From the NCBI GenBank assembly GCA_012517385.1, contig JAAYUZ010000194.1, positions 1 through 32,580 on the forward strand: DNA of 32,580 bases, given 5' to 3'. Positions 1 to 7,788 of the stretch are shown here, one piece after another; the stretch's first letter is position 1, and each line of letters starts with the position of its first letter. The notes under the pieces were generated by a model. The model saw nothing but the letters and a program-made list of their open reading frames with translations, made no database searches and had not been told where the DNA came from. Source of the DNA: Treponema sp. GTDB taxonomy: Bacteria; Spirochaetota; Spirochaetia; Treponematales; Breznakiellaceae. Both the position numbers and the translations under genes were made by a program.

Positions 1-162
1 ACCGCAGGTCCTACCAGGGTAGCAGCAATCTCTAACCGGGCCCTGCGGGATATTTACAAGGCTGATGTAAGCACCTTTTCCATGATTATTATGAATCTGG
101 CCCGGGACCTGTCCCGCAGACTCAGACGTATGGATGAGCTTGCCTGCGAAGAAAAGAAATAA
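1..162 (+). CDS. Cyclic-nucleotide-binding-domain protein, C-terminal fragment
   Basis: The reading frame is open from the left edge to a TAA at 160-162 and gives 53 residues. The pattern of a short strand, then a helix reading FSMIIMNLARDLSRRLRRMD, matches the C-terminal helix of Crp/Fnr-type cNMP-binding domains, where a line of the form NLAR.LSRRLR is typical. No DNA-binding helix-turn-helix follows, so the protein either ends at the sensory domain or carries other domains upstream, outside the window. A strong hairpin terminator follows directly. The ligand cannot be inferred because the phosphate-binding cassette is not in the window. The family call is by resemblance only. Confidence 0.6.
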   Translation, partial: TAGPTRVAAISNRALRDIYKADVSTFSMIIMNLARDLSRRLRRMDELACEEKK

Positions 163-163
163 A

Positions 164-188
164 AAAAGCGCGCTTTGGGCGCGCTTTT
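164..188 (+). terminator. Rho-independent terminator, bidirectional type
   Basis: A perfect 10-base stem, AAAAGCGCGC (164-173) with GCGCGCTTTT (179-188), encloses a 5-base loop. The A-tract and T-tract flank the GC-rich stem, so it can terminate transcription on both strands. It begins two bases after the stop codon of the upstream gene. Confidence 0.9.
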
Positions 189-214
189 AAGTAGCTTCTG
201 TTAGGTGCCTTCTG

Positions 215-247
215 AAAGCGGCTCTCCTTTTGGGGGACAGCCGCTTG
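215..247 (-). terminator. Hairpin downstream of pckG, probable terminator
   Basis: AAGCGGCT and AGCCGCTT pair around a partly paired centre, just after the pckG stop codon. Read on the minus strand only a short T run follows, so it is weaker than a textbook terminator. The strong bidirectional hairpin at 164-188 lies just beyond and may act as the main stop. Confidence 0.5.
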
Positions 248-257
248 TTTAAGGTCC

Positions 258-2078
258 TTATTTGGAAAGCCGTTTTTCGATGGCTTCCAGTTCTTTCATC
301 AGTTCCTTGGGTAGCCGATCGCCGAACTTGGGATAGTGGTTTTCGCGGATGTCCGCAATTTCCTTCTTCCAGCCTTCGATATCGACAGCCAGGAGTTCCT
401 TCATGTCCTCTTCGGAGACACCGGCGGGCCGCTCAATGGCGTCAACGGTGGGCATATAGCCGATGGGAGTCTCTACAGCCTTGCCAGTACCGGCGCAGCG
501 GTCAAAGATCCAGGCCAGGACACGGCTGTTTTCACCGTAACCGGGCCACAGCCACTTGCCGTCCCTGGTCTTGCGGAACCAGTTGACAAAGAAGATCTTG
601 GGCAGCTTGTCGGCACTGGTTTTCTTGCCAATGTTAATCCAGTGCTGGAAGTAATCGCCCATGTTGTAACCGCAGAAGGGCAGCATGGCGAAGGGATCCC
701 GGCGGATGGTGCCAGCCTTAAGGTCCAGGGCTGCGGCGGTGATTTCTGAACCGACAATGGAGCCCATGAAGACCCCATGTACCCAGTCCATAGCCTGATG
801 TACCAGAGGAATGGTGCTCGGGCGGCGGCCGCCAAAGAGAATAGCATCTACCGGCACACCCTTGGGATCTTCCCATTCAGGAGCGATAGCCGGACACTGC
901 CGTGCGGGGGCGGTAAAACGGCTGTTGGGGTGGGCTGCCGGTTCCTGGGCCTTGTTGGCCTTGTCCTGTACCCATTCATTTCCCTTCCAGTCAATGAGTT
1001 TGCCCGGTGCATCGTAGCCGATGCCTTCCCACCATACATCCTTGTCTTCGGTCAGGGCCACATTGGTAAATATGGTGTTCTTTTCGATGGACCGCATGGC
1101 GTTGGGGTTGGAATCCATGTTGGTACCGGGGGCAACACCAAAGAAGCCTGCTTCCGGGTTAATCGCGTAGAGACGGCCATCGGGACCGAATTTCATCCAG
1201 GCAATATCATCACCGATAGTTTCTACCTTCCAGCCGGGAATGGTAGGAACGAGCATGGCCAGGTTGGTCTTACCGCAGGCAGAGGGGAAGGCGGCGCAGA
1301 CCACTTTGGACACACCCTTGGGGTTGGTAATCTTCAGGATAAGCATGTGTTCAGCAAGCCAGCCTTCATCCCGGGCAATAACAGATGCGATCCGGAGCGC
1401 GAGACACTTCTTGCCAAGGAGCGCGTTGCCGCCGTAGCCGGAACCATAGGACCAGATTTCCCGGGTTTCGGGGAAGTGGGAAATGTATTTTTTTTCGATG
1501 GGGGCACAGGGCCATTTGCCATTGTCGCTTTCGCCTTCTGCAAGAGGTTTCCCGACTGAATGGAAACAGGGAACATATTCACCGTTGGTTCCGAGCACAT
1601 CGAGCACCTTGGCGCCTACCCGGGTCATGATATGCATATTGGCCACAACGTATTCAGAATCGGTAATTTCCACACCAATTTTTGCAATATTTGAACCAAC
1701 AGGACCCATAGAGAAGGGAATCACATACATGGTCCTTCCCTTCATACAACCGGAATAGAGTTCCGTCATGGTCTTTTTAAGCTCAACCGGGTCAATCCAG
1801 TTGTTGGTGGGACCCGCTTCTTCCTGGGTTTTGGATGCAATATAGGTCCGGTTTTCTACCCGGGCTACGTCGGAAGGATCGGACCGGAACAGGTAACAGC
1901 CGGGTCGCTTTGCAGGATTAAGGGGAGTAGCGAGTCCGCCTTTAACCAGAATATCAAGCATTCGGTTGTATTCTTCCTGGCTGCCATCGCAGACATAGAC
2001 TGCCTTTGGCTTCATTAAAGCCACTGCCTCTTCGACCCATTTTTTCAGGCCCGCATGTTTTAATTCGTTTAACGTCAT
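258..2078 (-). CDS. pckG: Phosphoenolpyruvate carboxykinase (GTP)
   Basis: Enzyme that interconverts oxaloacetate plus GTP with phosphoenolpyruvate, CO2 and GDP in the cytosol. The 606 residues match the usual length of the GTP-dependent family. Visible signatures are the kinase P-loop AFPSACGKT at about 263-271, the metal-binding GDD at 289-291, the [13 protein letters not shown] segment near 114-126, and a C-terminal FVNWFRK block typical of GTP-type enzymes. The start is set by an AAGGAG ribosome-binding site seven bases before the ATG. A sigma70-like promoter (2136-2164) gives a leader of roughly 50 bases. The gene stands alone, with terminator hairpins downstream. In fermentative spirochaetes the enzyme may run in the carboxylating direction; that is inference. 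Confidence 0.97.
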   Translation of the reverse strand: MTLNELKHAGLKKWVEEAVALMKPKAVYVCDGSQEEYNRMLDILVKGGLATPLNPAKRPGCYLFRSDPSDVARVENRTYIASKTQEEAGPTNNWIDPVELKKTMTELYSGCMKGRTMYVIPFSMGPVGSNIAKIGVEITDSEYVVANMHIMTRVGAKVLDVLGTNGEYVPCFHSVGKPLAEGESDNGKWPCAPIEKKYISHFPETREIWSYGSGYGGNALLGKKCLALRIASVIARDEGWLAEHMLILKITNPKGVSKVVCAAFPSACGKTNLAMLVPTIPGWKVETIGDDIAWMKFGPDGRLYAINPEAGFFGVAPGTNMDSNPNAMRSIEKNTIFTNVALTEDKDVWWEGIGYDAPGKLIDWKGNEWVQDKANKAQEPAAHPNSRFTAPARQCPAIAPEWEDPKGVPVDAILFGGRRPSTIPLVHQAMDWVHGVFMGSIVGSEITAAALDLKAGTIRRDPFAMLPFCGYNMGDYFQHWINIGKKTSADKLPKIFFVNWFRKTRDGKWLWPGYGENSRVLAWIFDRCAGTGKAVETPIGYMPTVDAIERPAGVSEEDMKELLAVDIEGWKKEIADIRENHYPKFGDRLPKELMKELEAIEKRLSK

Positions 2079-2135
2079 AGGAGCTCCTTGAATAGAATTT
2101 TAGGGGGGCTGCCTTTATTAGAGGCGAACAAGCGT

Positions 2136-2164
2136 ATAGTACAAAAAAGAGCGATTTGATACAA
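2136..2164 (-). promoter_or_regulatory. Predicted sigma70 promoter of pckG
   Basis: On the minus strand a -35 TTGTAT (2159-2164) and a -10 TACTAT (2136-2141) are separated by exactly 17 bases. The predicted start near 2129 leaves about 50 bases of leader with a clear Shine-Dalgarno sequence, unlike the leaderless promoters elsewhere in this window. Confidence 0.65.
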
Positions 2165-2182
2165 GGGGCTGGAAAAATTGTG

Positions 2183-2560
2183 TCAGGCAACCAGATTAAC
2201 TACCATTGGTGCCGGGGCTGGTGGTTTAGGATTATAGGGGAGAGCCTTATTGGCAGCCTGGGCAACTTCAATTTCTTTTTTGTATTGTTCTATAAGGGCA
2301 TCGAGTCTTTCTGTTGATACGGGACTTAAGGGTTCCTTCTTTATCTGGCTGAGATGTTCAATGACTGCATCCAGGATTTTAAGTTTGGTAATGGGGACCC
2401 CTTGCTGACCCTCTGAGGCGGGGAAACCGGAAACATGTTTAAAATGGGAATAGATATAGCTGGAGGGAGCCACGGGCAGAGCTATCCGTGAACTTGCCAT
2501 GGAATTCATCGCAAGGCTGTAATCGGGAATGCTGGTTATCAGGGGGGCAGTATATACCAT
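2183..2560 (-). CDS. Small protein of unknown function
   Basis: A 125-residue protein that I do not recognise. The N-terminal half is mixed and uncharged. Residues from about 58 to 105 are predicted helical and charged (KILDAVIEHLSQIKK, then DALIEQYKKEIEVAQ). The tail is proline-rich (NPKPPAPAPMVV). There is no signal peptide or membrane segment. GAGAGGT upstream of the ATG is a plausible ribosome-binding site. The gene lies 62 bases after the solute-binding lipoprotein gene on the same strand and ends just before the pckG promoter. The shape suggests a small spirochaete-specific cytosolic protein, possibly binding another protein through its helices, but nothing in the sequence proves a role. 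Confidence 0.7.
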   Translation of the reverse strand: MVYTAPLITSIPDYSLAMNSMASSRIALPVAPSSYIYSHFKHVSGFPASEGQQGVPITKLKILDAVIEHLSQIKKEPLSPVSTERLDALIEQYKKEIEVAQAANKALPYNPKPPAPAPMVVNLVA

Positions 2561-2622
2561 GATTCCGACCTCTCTATAGTTTGTATCGGAATCCCGGCTA
2601 AAATTATAAGAAAATCTTTCTA

Positions 2623-3891
2623 CTACTGAGGATTGTTTTTAAGCCACTCCGCGAGCCGTTTCTCCAGGCTTACCAGACTGTCTTTTTTTTCGACCCTGGA
2701 TACTTCATGCAGATAGGGTATAATAACCCGGGTTTTAATGATTTCCCAGTTTTTTGGGAGTATCCCCGGAGGTGTAAGAGTATCCGCTGGGGGGGTATGC
2801 CCTAACAGGATGGGATAAAAGGTTGGGAAAATTTGCTCAGTTACGGTTCGCAGTGCGGAGAACCCATTGGCGATTCCAAAACTATGGTCAAGGAGCCGCA
2901 ATTCCTTGCTTTGCTGAAGTATTTCCCGCTGGTTATCCTCCCGGTAAAACCATTGGATAAAGGCATCTATAGCTTCCTTGGATTTACTTTTCTTGTATAT
3001 ACCAAGGAAGGGGGAGCCTTCCATAATCGGAATGGAGTTGCCCTGTCCTACCCAGCGAAAGTCGAGGCCGGCAAGCCGATCTTCGCTTAAGGCAAACAAA
3101 TCTTGGCTCGAAATATATGCAAAAAGGGTTTTACCGCTGGTCGCAACGACCGCAGGAGGATTATAGAGGTACTTAAACGCAAAATCATCCTCCTTATCCG
3201 GACTACCATTGCTTTCTCTGCTCCATCGCTGGACATAATTCATAGCCCGATCCAGGGCTGCCGCATCCCAGGCGAGGGGATTGCTTTCCCGGTAGGAAAC
3301 ATTAAAAAGACGGGTAACAATAAAGAGAAATTCATCATCCCAGCGGGGCGAAAAACCCATCTGCGTATAGATGCCCTGATTGTTTTGCCGGTTAAAGGCC
3401 TTTCCAAGACTCTGTATGTCATCCAGGGTCAGGTAAAAGGGTTTTGAGATTAAGCTGCTGTTTTCCTTAGAAAAAATGACCGCTGGGATGTTAAAGGAGA
3501 CCGGTAGCAGATACTGTTTCCCATCGATATTGCCCAATCTGAGCAGATTTGTGTAAAAGCTGGTCTGTTTAAGCAGGAGTTCATCAAAAAAATAATCCAG
3601 GTTTTTAAATAATTTACGGGTTTCACTGTTCTTTAAGCCGGTACCAACCACAATATCCGGGAATTTTTTGGTTTTTGACAGGGTATCGGTAAGATTATCA
3701 AAATAGGTAATTTCAATTTTATATTTATTTTGTCTGGTGTTAAAAATTTCTGCATAGACAGCAAAATCGCTCTGGTCTGTCCAGAGGGTGACCGTTTTTT
3801 TTCCGCTGAATTGACAGGAAGACAGCAGGCCAAGCATGAACAGGCTGGCTGTAATACTGTACATTATTCGGAGTGTTTTGATAAATTTCAT
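2623..3891 (-). CDS. Extracellular solute-binding lipoprotein, family 1 type
   Basis: 422 residues with a basic N-terminus, a hydrophobic stretch and a lipobox LLSSC near residue 26, so it is predicted to be lipid-anchored at the cell envelope. The mature part starts KTVTLWTDQSDFAVYAEIFN, which fits the first strand and helix of family 1 (sugar/oligosaccharide) solute-binding proteins. Other blocks also fit, such as PDIVVGTG and an EGSPFLGIYKKSKSKEAIDAFIQWF segment near the C-terminus. No permease or ATPase genes are adjacent, so the substrate and transporter partners are unknown. The ATG at 3891 coincides with the predicted transcription start of a TTGACA-18-TAGGAT promoter. The AGGA inside that -10 could also serve as a weak ribosome-binding site from an upstream start. 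Confidence 0.8.
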   Translation of the reverse strand: MKFIKTLRIMYSITASLFMLGLLSSCQFSGKKTVTLWTDQSDFAVYAEIFNTRQNKYKIEITYFDNLTDTLSKTKKFPDIVVGTGLKNSETRKLFKNLDYFFDELLLKQTSFYTNLLRLGNIDGKQYLLPVSFNIPAVIFSKENSSLISKPFYLTLDDIQSLGKAFNRQNNQGIYTQMGFSPRWDDEFLFIVTRLFNVSYRESNPLAWDAAALDRAMNYVQRWSRESNGSPDKEDDFAFKYLYNPPAVVATSGKTLFAYISSQDLFALSEDRLAGLDFRWVGQGNSIPIMEGSPFLGIYKKSKSKEAIDAFIQWFYREDNQREILQQSKELRLLDHSFGIANGFSALRTVTEQIFPTFYPILLGHTPPADTLTPPGILPKNWEIIKTRVIIPYLHEVSRVEKKDSLVSLEKRLAEWLKNNPQ

Positions 3892-3897
3892 GTTTTT

Positions 3898-3927
3898 ATC
3901 CTATTGTGGTACTTCTTTACTTGTCAA
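3898..3927 (-). promoter_or_regulatory. Predicted promoter of the lipoprotein gene, leaderless type
   Basis: A -35 TTGACA (3922-3927, minus strand) and a -10 TAGGAT (3898-3903) are 18 bases apart. The -10 ends 6 bases before the ATG, so transcription should start at or next to the start codon. The -35 overlaps the TTGTCA of the divergent plus-strand promoter. Confidence 0.55.
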
Positions 3928-3949
3928 TCCCGCCCTGCCGGGATACTAT
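3921..3949 (+). promoter_or_regulatory. Predicted promoter of the 3957 gene, leaderless type
   Basis: TTGTCA (3921-3926), a 17-base spacer and TACTAT (3944-3949) lie 7 bases before the ATG at 3957. The predicted transcription start at 3956-3957 leaves no room for a Shine-Dalgarno sequence and none is visible. Confidence 0.65.
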
Positions 3950-3956
3950 AGTGGTT

Positions 3957-4439
3957 ATGCAGATCCGAGATTCAGAGATTATTAGACTTATTGAACAGAT
4001 TGGAGATCATTATAAGTCTAATATCGCTAACCGTCATTTACGCCCCGCCCTGCTTCATCTTCCCCTGGATAATCAGTCCTGGGATCTTATCGAAACGCTT
4101 ACCGAAAAAAGCGAACAGTATCGATATCAGGGCTTTCATCTTGATGAATTGTATCGTCAGATTGCCGCTGCCGCCCGTTTTATTGGTCTGGCCCGAAAGG
4201 AACTGATCCCTTCCCTCAGAAACCGGCTGAATGCTACCGGCAGGATTGCGGATTCGGATAAGGTGTTGCGGGAGATGGCGATTAACAATTTTCCTTCCAA
4301 CCTTAAAATATTCGCAGACCTGCTGAATGAACTGTATGTTAAACTTGTGGAAATAGATAAAAACGCCAGCGCAGGACACACCCCCCTGTATGCCCAGATG
4401 CCTGAACTAAAGGATCTGGGCCAGCAGCTGGTTTTTTAA
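3957..4439 (+). CDS. Helical protein of unknown function
   Basis: 160 residues, which I do not recognise. The sequence is almost entirely amphipathic helix, with segments such as IIRLIEQIGDHYKSNI near the start and ADLLNELYVKLVEIDKNA near 122-139. It has no signal peptide, membrane segment or cysteines. The open frame extends upstream to an ATG at 3906. The start at 3957 is chosen because a well-spaced promoter ends seven bases before it and an upstream start would lie in front of the promoter. No Shine-Dalgarno sequence is present, so a leaderless mRNA is predicted. The gene is divergent from the lipoprotein gene and convergent with the aminotransferase gene. Confidence 0.7.
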   Translation: MQIRDSEIIRLIEQIGDHYKSNIANRHLRPALLHLPLDNQSWDLIETLTEKSEQYRYQGFHLDELYRQIAAAARFIGLARKELIPSLRNRLNATGRIADSDKVLREMAINNFPSNLKIFADLLNELYVKLVEIDKNASAGHTPLYAQMPELKDLGQQLVF

Positions 4440-4489
4440 TCCCCGAATTACTACTTTATTCCTAAGGGCCGGGTTTAACGTGGTTTATA

Positions 4490-4514
4490 GGGCCTAAGGT
4501 TTCACCTTAGGCCC
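4490..4514. terminator. Perfect hairpin between convergent genes
   Basis: GGGCCTAAGGT (4490-4500) and ACCTTAGGCCC (4504-4514) form a perfect 11-base stem with a 3-base loop. It lies between the converging ends of the 3957 gene and the aminotransferase gene. No T-tract follows on either strand, so it is not a canonical intrinsic terminator. It may protect 3' ends or help termination. Confidence 0.5.
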
Positions 4515-4528
4515 AAAAAGTAACAAGT

Positions 4529-5827
4529 TCAGCGGTTTGCGAGTTCTTCAGCAACCTTAAAGATGGTTTCGTACACAAAGGGGATGTGCTCCGCTTCTAC
4601 ACTGGAAAAGGCAATCCGCAGGTATTGATTTCCCAGGGCAATAGTACCGATCCCATGCTCTTTAAGCAGATTCTGCCTGAGCGTTTCTGGGCTCACTCCC
4701 TTGCAGCGGAAGCTCATGAAGTACCCCGAATTAAAGGGGAGGGCCTGCAGAACCGGGTGATTCGCATGGGTGTTCACCAGTGTTTTTACCAGCTGGTACC
4801 GTTTATGCAGAATTTCCCGGAAACGGGCCTTTTCTTCCTCTGACCGGCTGTCATTCATGGTTTTAAGCATGAGGTACTGGGCTGGAGTATTCGAACAGGA
4901 CACACTGGACCGGATGGTGCCCATGAGTTTTTTAATAAGGGCGTCGTAGTGGCCTTCATTCATCCCCGCCGAACCAAAGGTAACAAAACCCATCCGCAGA
5001 CCCCACACATAGTCTTCTTTGGTGGGCCCATCAATTTTAACAGCCAGAACCCGTTCATGCAGGGTGGCCAGGCGGGCAAAGAGGGATTCGGGGTATATGT
5101 CAGGTTCATAGGCCAGGCCGAAATAGGCATCGTCGGTTATGACAAGTACGTCAGTGCCTGCTTCAGCGATTTCTTTAATCAAATTGATGAGCGCCTCTGC
5201 CTCAGTTTTAGTGGGGGAGTATCCAGAGGGATTATTCGGGAAGTTCAGGATTATCCTGAGGCTCCCTTTTTTAGCCTGCTGCTGGACCGCCTTTTTAATA
5301 CCCTCAAGGTCAAGACCGGGGCCGGATGCAAAGAAGGGGATCTCCGTAACGGTGGCACCCCGTCGATCCGCAAAAATGAGGCCATAGTTATCCCAGCAGG
5401 GATCGCTCACTAGAATTTCATTCCCCTCTTCCAGAAAAAGATCGGCAATGTAGGAAATACCCGCGGTTAAACCGGGAACTACTACCGGGAGGGAAATTTT
5501 GGAACCCTCCAGGCTGGGATTTTTTTTAAGCATCCCATCTTTCCAGGCCTGGCGGGCCGTTTCTACCCCGGCGGTGGGAGCATATGTTACCACTTCTACC
5601 GCAGAAAGGGTTGGCATACCCTCCGCAATGGTAGAAAGAATGAGAGGCCGCCCACCGTCATAGGCCATGCCGATAGTGGCGTTGGCCTTATGGGCAAATT
5701 TCTTTGCTTCCCCCGATTGGGCTATGATGCCCTTGGGAAAATACAACCGTTTACCGAGGCCCGAAAGCAGTCTCAGGGCTACCGTTCCTTCTAACTGGGA
5801 ATTCAGTTCTGTTGCTAAGGTATTCAT
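4529..5827 (-). CDS. PLP-dependent aminotransferase, fold type I class I/II
   Basis: 432 residues of the aspartate-aminotransferase fold. Recognisable features are VPGLTAGISYIADLFLEEG at about 117-135 (cofactor phosphate region), the substrate/PLP-contact NFPNNPSGY at 195-203, the TDDAYFGL block at 231-238, and the probable Schiff-base lysine K270 in GPTKEDYVWGLRMG. The DGPTKEDY context differs from the more usual SxSK motif and points to a divergent subgroup, so the amino-acid substrate cannot be named. No biosynthetic neighbour helps. The start ATG lies exactly 7 bases after the last base of a TAGTCT -10 element, with no Shine-Dalgarno sequence, so leaderless translation is predicted. Confidence 0.88.
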   Translation of the reverse strand: MNTLATELNSQLEGTVALRLLSGLGKRLYFPKGIIAQSGEAKKFAHKANATIGMAYDGGRPLILSTIAEGMPTLSAVEVVTYAPTAGVETARQAWKDGMLKKNPSLEGSKISLPVVVPGLTAGISYIADLFLEEGNEILVSDPCWDNYGLIFADRRGATVTEIPFFASGPGLDLEGIKKAVQQQAKKGSLRIILNFPNNPSGYSPTKTEAEALINLIKEIAEAGTDVLVITDDAYFGLAYEPDIYPESLFARLATLHERVLAVKIDGPTKEDYVWGLRMGFVTFGSAGMNEGHYDALIKKLMGTIRSSVSCSNTPAQYLMLKTMNDSRSEEEKARFREILHKRYQLVKTLVNTHANHPVLQALPFNSGYFMSFRCKGVSPETLRQNLLKEHGIGTIALGNQYLRIAFSSVEAEHIPFVYETIFKVAEELANR

Positions 5828-5833
5828 GGCTTA

Positions 5834-5862
5834 AGACTAGGGTGAAGGATGGGCTGTGTCAA
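5834..5862 (-). promoter_or_regulatory. Predicted promoter of the aminotransferase gene, leaderless type
   Basis: On the minus strand TTGACA (5857-5862), a 17-base spacer and TAGTCT (5834-5839) are followed by six bases and then the ATG at 5827. The predicted first transcribed base is the A of the start codon. Confidence 0.7.
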
Positions 5863-5864
5863 TA

Positions 5865-5893
5865 TTGTCAGAGAAGTTTTGTACCGGTACAAT
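5865..5893 (+). promoter_or_regulatory. Predicted promoter of the moxR-bat operon, leaderless type
   Basis: TTGTCA (5865-5870), a 17-base spacer and TACAAT (5888-5893) are followed by five bases and then the ATG of moxR. The promoter lies back to back with the aminotransferase promoter, the two -35 boxes being two bases apart. Confidence 0.7.
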
Positions 5894-5898
5894 AGGCT

Positions 5899-6894
5899 AT
5901 GGATCAAACAAAACTGGAACAAGCGTCTCGTATCCTTGCAGAGGCTCGTCATGAATTGGCCCTGCGTATTGTCGGGCAGGAGCCCATGATTTCTGGTCTG
6001 TTAATGGCCATGATTGCAGGAGGCCATGCCCTTTTAGAGGGGGTGCCGGGGCTGGCTAAAACACTGGCAGTAAAGAGCCTGGCAGAACTTACGGGCCTCT
6101 CTTTTAAACGGATTCAGTTTACCCCGGATCTGCTTCCCGCAGATGTTACGGGTACCCTCATATGGGATCAGAAGTCGCTCTCGTTTTCGGTACGGCGGGG
6201 CCCGATTTTTGCGAATATCATTTTAGCCGATGAAATTAACCGGGCGCCAGCAAAGGTCCAGTCCGCTTTGCTCGAAGCGATGGAGGAAAAACAGGTTACC
6301 ATTGGTGAAGATTCCATTCATCTGCCGGAGCCTTTCTTTGTATTGGCCACCCAGAACCCTATTGAGCATGAGGGTACCTATCCGCTGCCAGAGGCAGAAC
6401 TGGACCGTTTTCTCCTTAAACTGGTGGTTCGCTATCCATCCCGGGAGGAAGAAGAACAGATTGTCCGCCGCTTAAGCCAGGAGACAGCAGAAAGGGGCAG
6501 CTCTTCCAGGATTAAAAAATGTCTCGATCAGAATACCCTGCAGCTACTGCGGGATGCGGTGGATGAGGTCCGGCTCGATGATGCCCTCGTGGGCTATATT
6601 GTTTCTATCGTATCCGCGAGCCGTCCTGTGGAACGGGCTAAACGGGGCAGCCGGGATGATTTTTATCGCTATATTTCCTTTGGTGCTTCTCCCCGGGCAT
6701 CCCTCGCCTTGTACCGGTGCAGTAAAATAGAAGCCCTGTTTAATGGCCGGGATTTTGTGCTGCCCGAGGATATTAAAGCGGTTGCCCCGGCGGTGCTGCG
6801 GCATCGGCTTGTGCTGTCCTATGAAGCCGAAGCGGATAATATGGATGCGGATAGTATCATTAACCGCATACTGGCCCTGGTACCTCTACCGTAA
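5899..6894 (+). CDS. moxR: MoxR-family AAA+ ATPase
   Basis: 331 residues. The Walker A motif GVPGLAKT is at 48-55, Walker B with the catalytic acid pair LADEINRAP is near 109-117, and the sensor-1 asparagine is in ATQNP at 150-154. The remaining part is the helical lid typical of MoxR proteins. MoxR ATPases act as chaperone-like partners of von Willebrand factor A proteins, and the genes for such partners follow immediately. It is the first gene of an eight-gene operon. It has no Shine-Dalgarno sequence, and its ATG lies 5 bases after a promoter -10 element, so the whole operon is predicted to start as a leaderless mRNA. Function within the family is well supported; the client is not known. 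Confidence 0.95.
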   Translation: MDQTKLEQASRILAEARHELALRIVGQEPMISGLLMAMIAGGHALLEGVPGLAKTLAVKSLAELTGLSFKRIQFTPDLLPADVTGTLIWDQKSLSFSVRRGPIFANIILADEINRAPAKVQSALLEAMEEKQVTIGEDSIHLPEPFFVLATQNPIEHEGTYPLPEAELDRFLLKLVVRYPSREEEEQIVRRLSQETAERGSSSRIKKCLDQNTLQLLRDAVDEVRLDDALVGYIVSIVSASRPVERAKRGSRDDFYRYISFGASPRASLALYRCSKIEALFNGRDFVLPEDIKAVAPAVLRHRLVLSYEAEADNMDADSIINRILALVPLP

Positions 6895-6903
6895 GTTGCT
6901 ATT

Positions 6904-7788
6904 GTGACCCGCGCAGAATTGCTGGAAAAAATCAGTACCTTTTCTCTTTCTGCGGAAAGTCTGGCCGAAGACCTGATTTCCGGCGACTTCCGTTCCATTT
7001 TTCGTGGTCAGGGCATAGAATTCGAAGAGGTGCGGACCTATCAGGTGGGCGACGATATCCGCTCGATCGACTGGAATGTGAGCGCCCGTTTCGGGCATCC
7101 CTATGTAAAGCTGTACCGTGAAGAGCGGGAGATGACGGTTTTTATTATCCTGGATTCTTCTGCCTCCATGAGGACCGGCGGCCCTATCCGCCGGTATGAC
7201 CAGGCCCTCTTTGCGGCTTCCCTGATTGCCTTTTCAGCGGAAAAGGCGGGGCAGCGTTTCGGGGGCCTTTTCTTTAATCGTGAGGTCAGTCGGGTGCTCA
7301 TGCCAAAAAAAGGCCGGGCTGCCGTAATGGCCTGGGTATTGGAAGCCCTGGCTCAGGACCCTGCCGATGCTGCTGACTCGAGCCGCGGATCAGAGCTGGC
7401 AAAGGCCCTGGAAGGCGCAAGCCGCATCCTGAAAAAGCGCAGCCTCGTTGTCATCGTCTCGGACTTTCTCGCCCTGGGTTGGGAAGAGCTCCTGGCCAAC
7501 CTAAGCCACCACCATGATGTGGCGGCGATACGTATCACGGACCCAATAGAAGAAGCCATGCCGCGTCTGGGCCTGGTCACCTTTCAGGACCCCGAAACCG
7601 ATGAGGTGCTCCATGCGCCTACCTCTTTTAAGTCCTTCGAGTCCTCATGGAAGGCCTGGAACAGGGACCGAAGCAGGGTCTGGGATGCTATTTGTACGAA
7701 ATATCGGGTGCCCCATATGGAACTGCTGAGTACTGCAAATCCCGCCACCGAATTAGCCCGCTTTTTTTCAGGGAGGAGCCGCCAATGA
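6904..7788 (+). CDS. DUF58 family protein with vWA-like fold
   Basis: 294 residues starting at GTG, 9 bases after the moxR stop. The family signature runs from FRGQGIEFEEVRTYQVGDDI through RSIDWNVSARFG to YVKLYREERE at about 37-76. After it come a von Willebrand A-like strand and the metal-site motif DSSASM at about 83-88. Such proteins nearly always sit directly downstream of moxR and are thought to work with it. No membrane segment is evident, so it is probably cytosolic or peripheral. The Shine-Dalgarno sequence before the GTG is poor, which suggests translational coupling to moxR. The stop overlaps the next start (ATGA). Confidence 0.93.
   Translation: MTRAELLEKISTFSLSAESLAEDLISGDFRSIFRGQGIEFEEVRTYQVGDDIRSIDWNVSARFGHPYVKLYREEREMTVFIILDSSASMRTGGPIRRYDQALFAASLIAFSAEKAGQRFGGLFFNREVSRVLMPKKGRAAVMAWVLEALAQDPADAADSSRGSELAKALEGASRILKKRSLVVIVSDFLALGWEELLANLSHHHDVAAIRITDPIEEAMPRLGLVTFQDPETDEVLHAPTSFKSFESSWKAWNRDRSRVWDAICTKYRVPHMELLSTANPATELARFFSGRSRQ

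Noticed and set aside
230-2078. Several plus-strand open frames opposite pckG (for example 336-749 and 777-1559)
   Set aside because: They are shadows of the pckG frame with no ribosome-binding sites and no recognisable motif.
3906-3956. Upstream start (3906) for the 3957 gene
   Set aside because: It precedes the promoter boxes, and the extra residues (VLLYLSIPPCRDTIVV) do not look like the helical protein that follows.
4490-4514. Canonical Rho-independent terminator
   Set aside because: The stem is perfect but T runs lie on the wrong side on both strands, so it is only listed as a hairpin.
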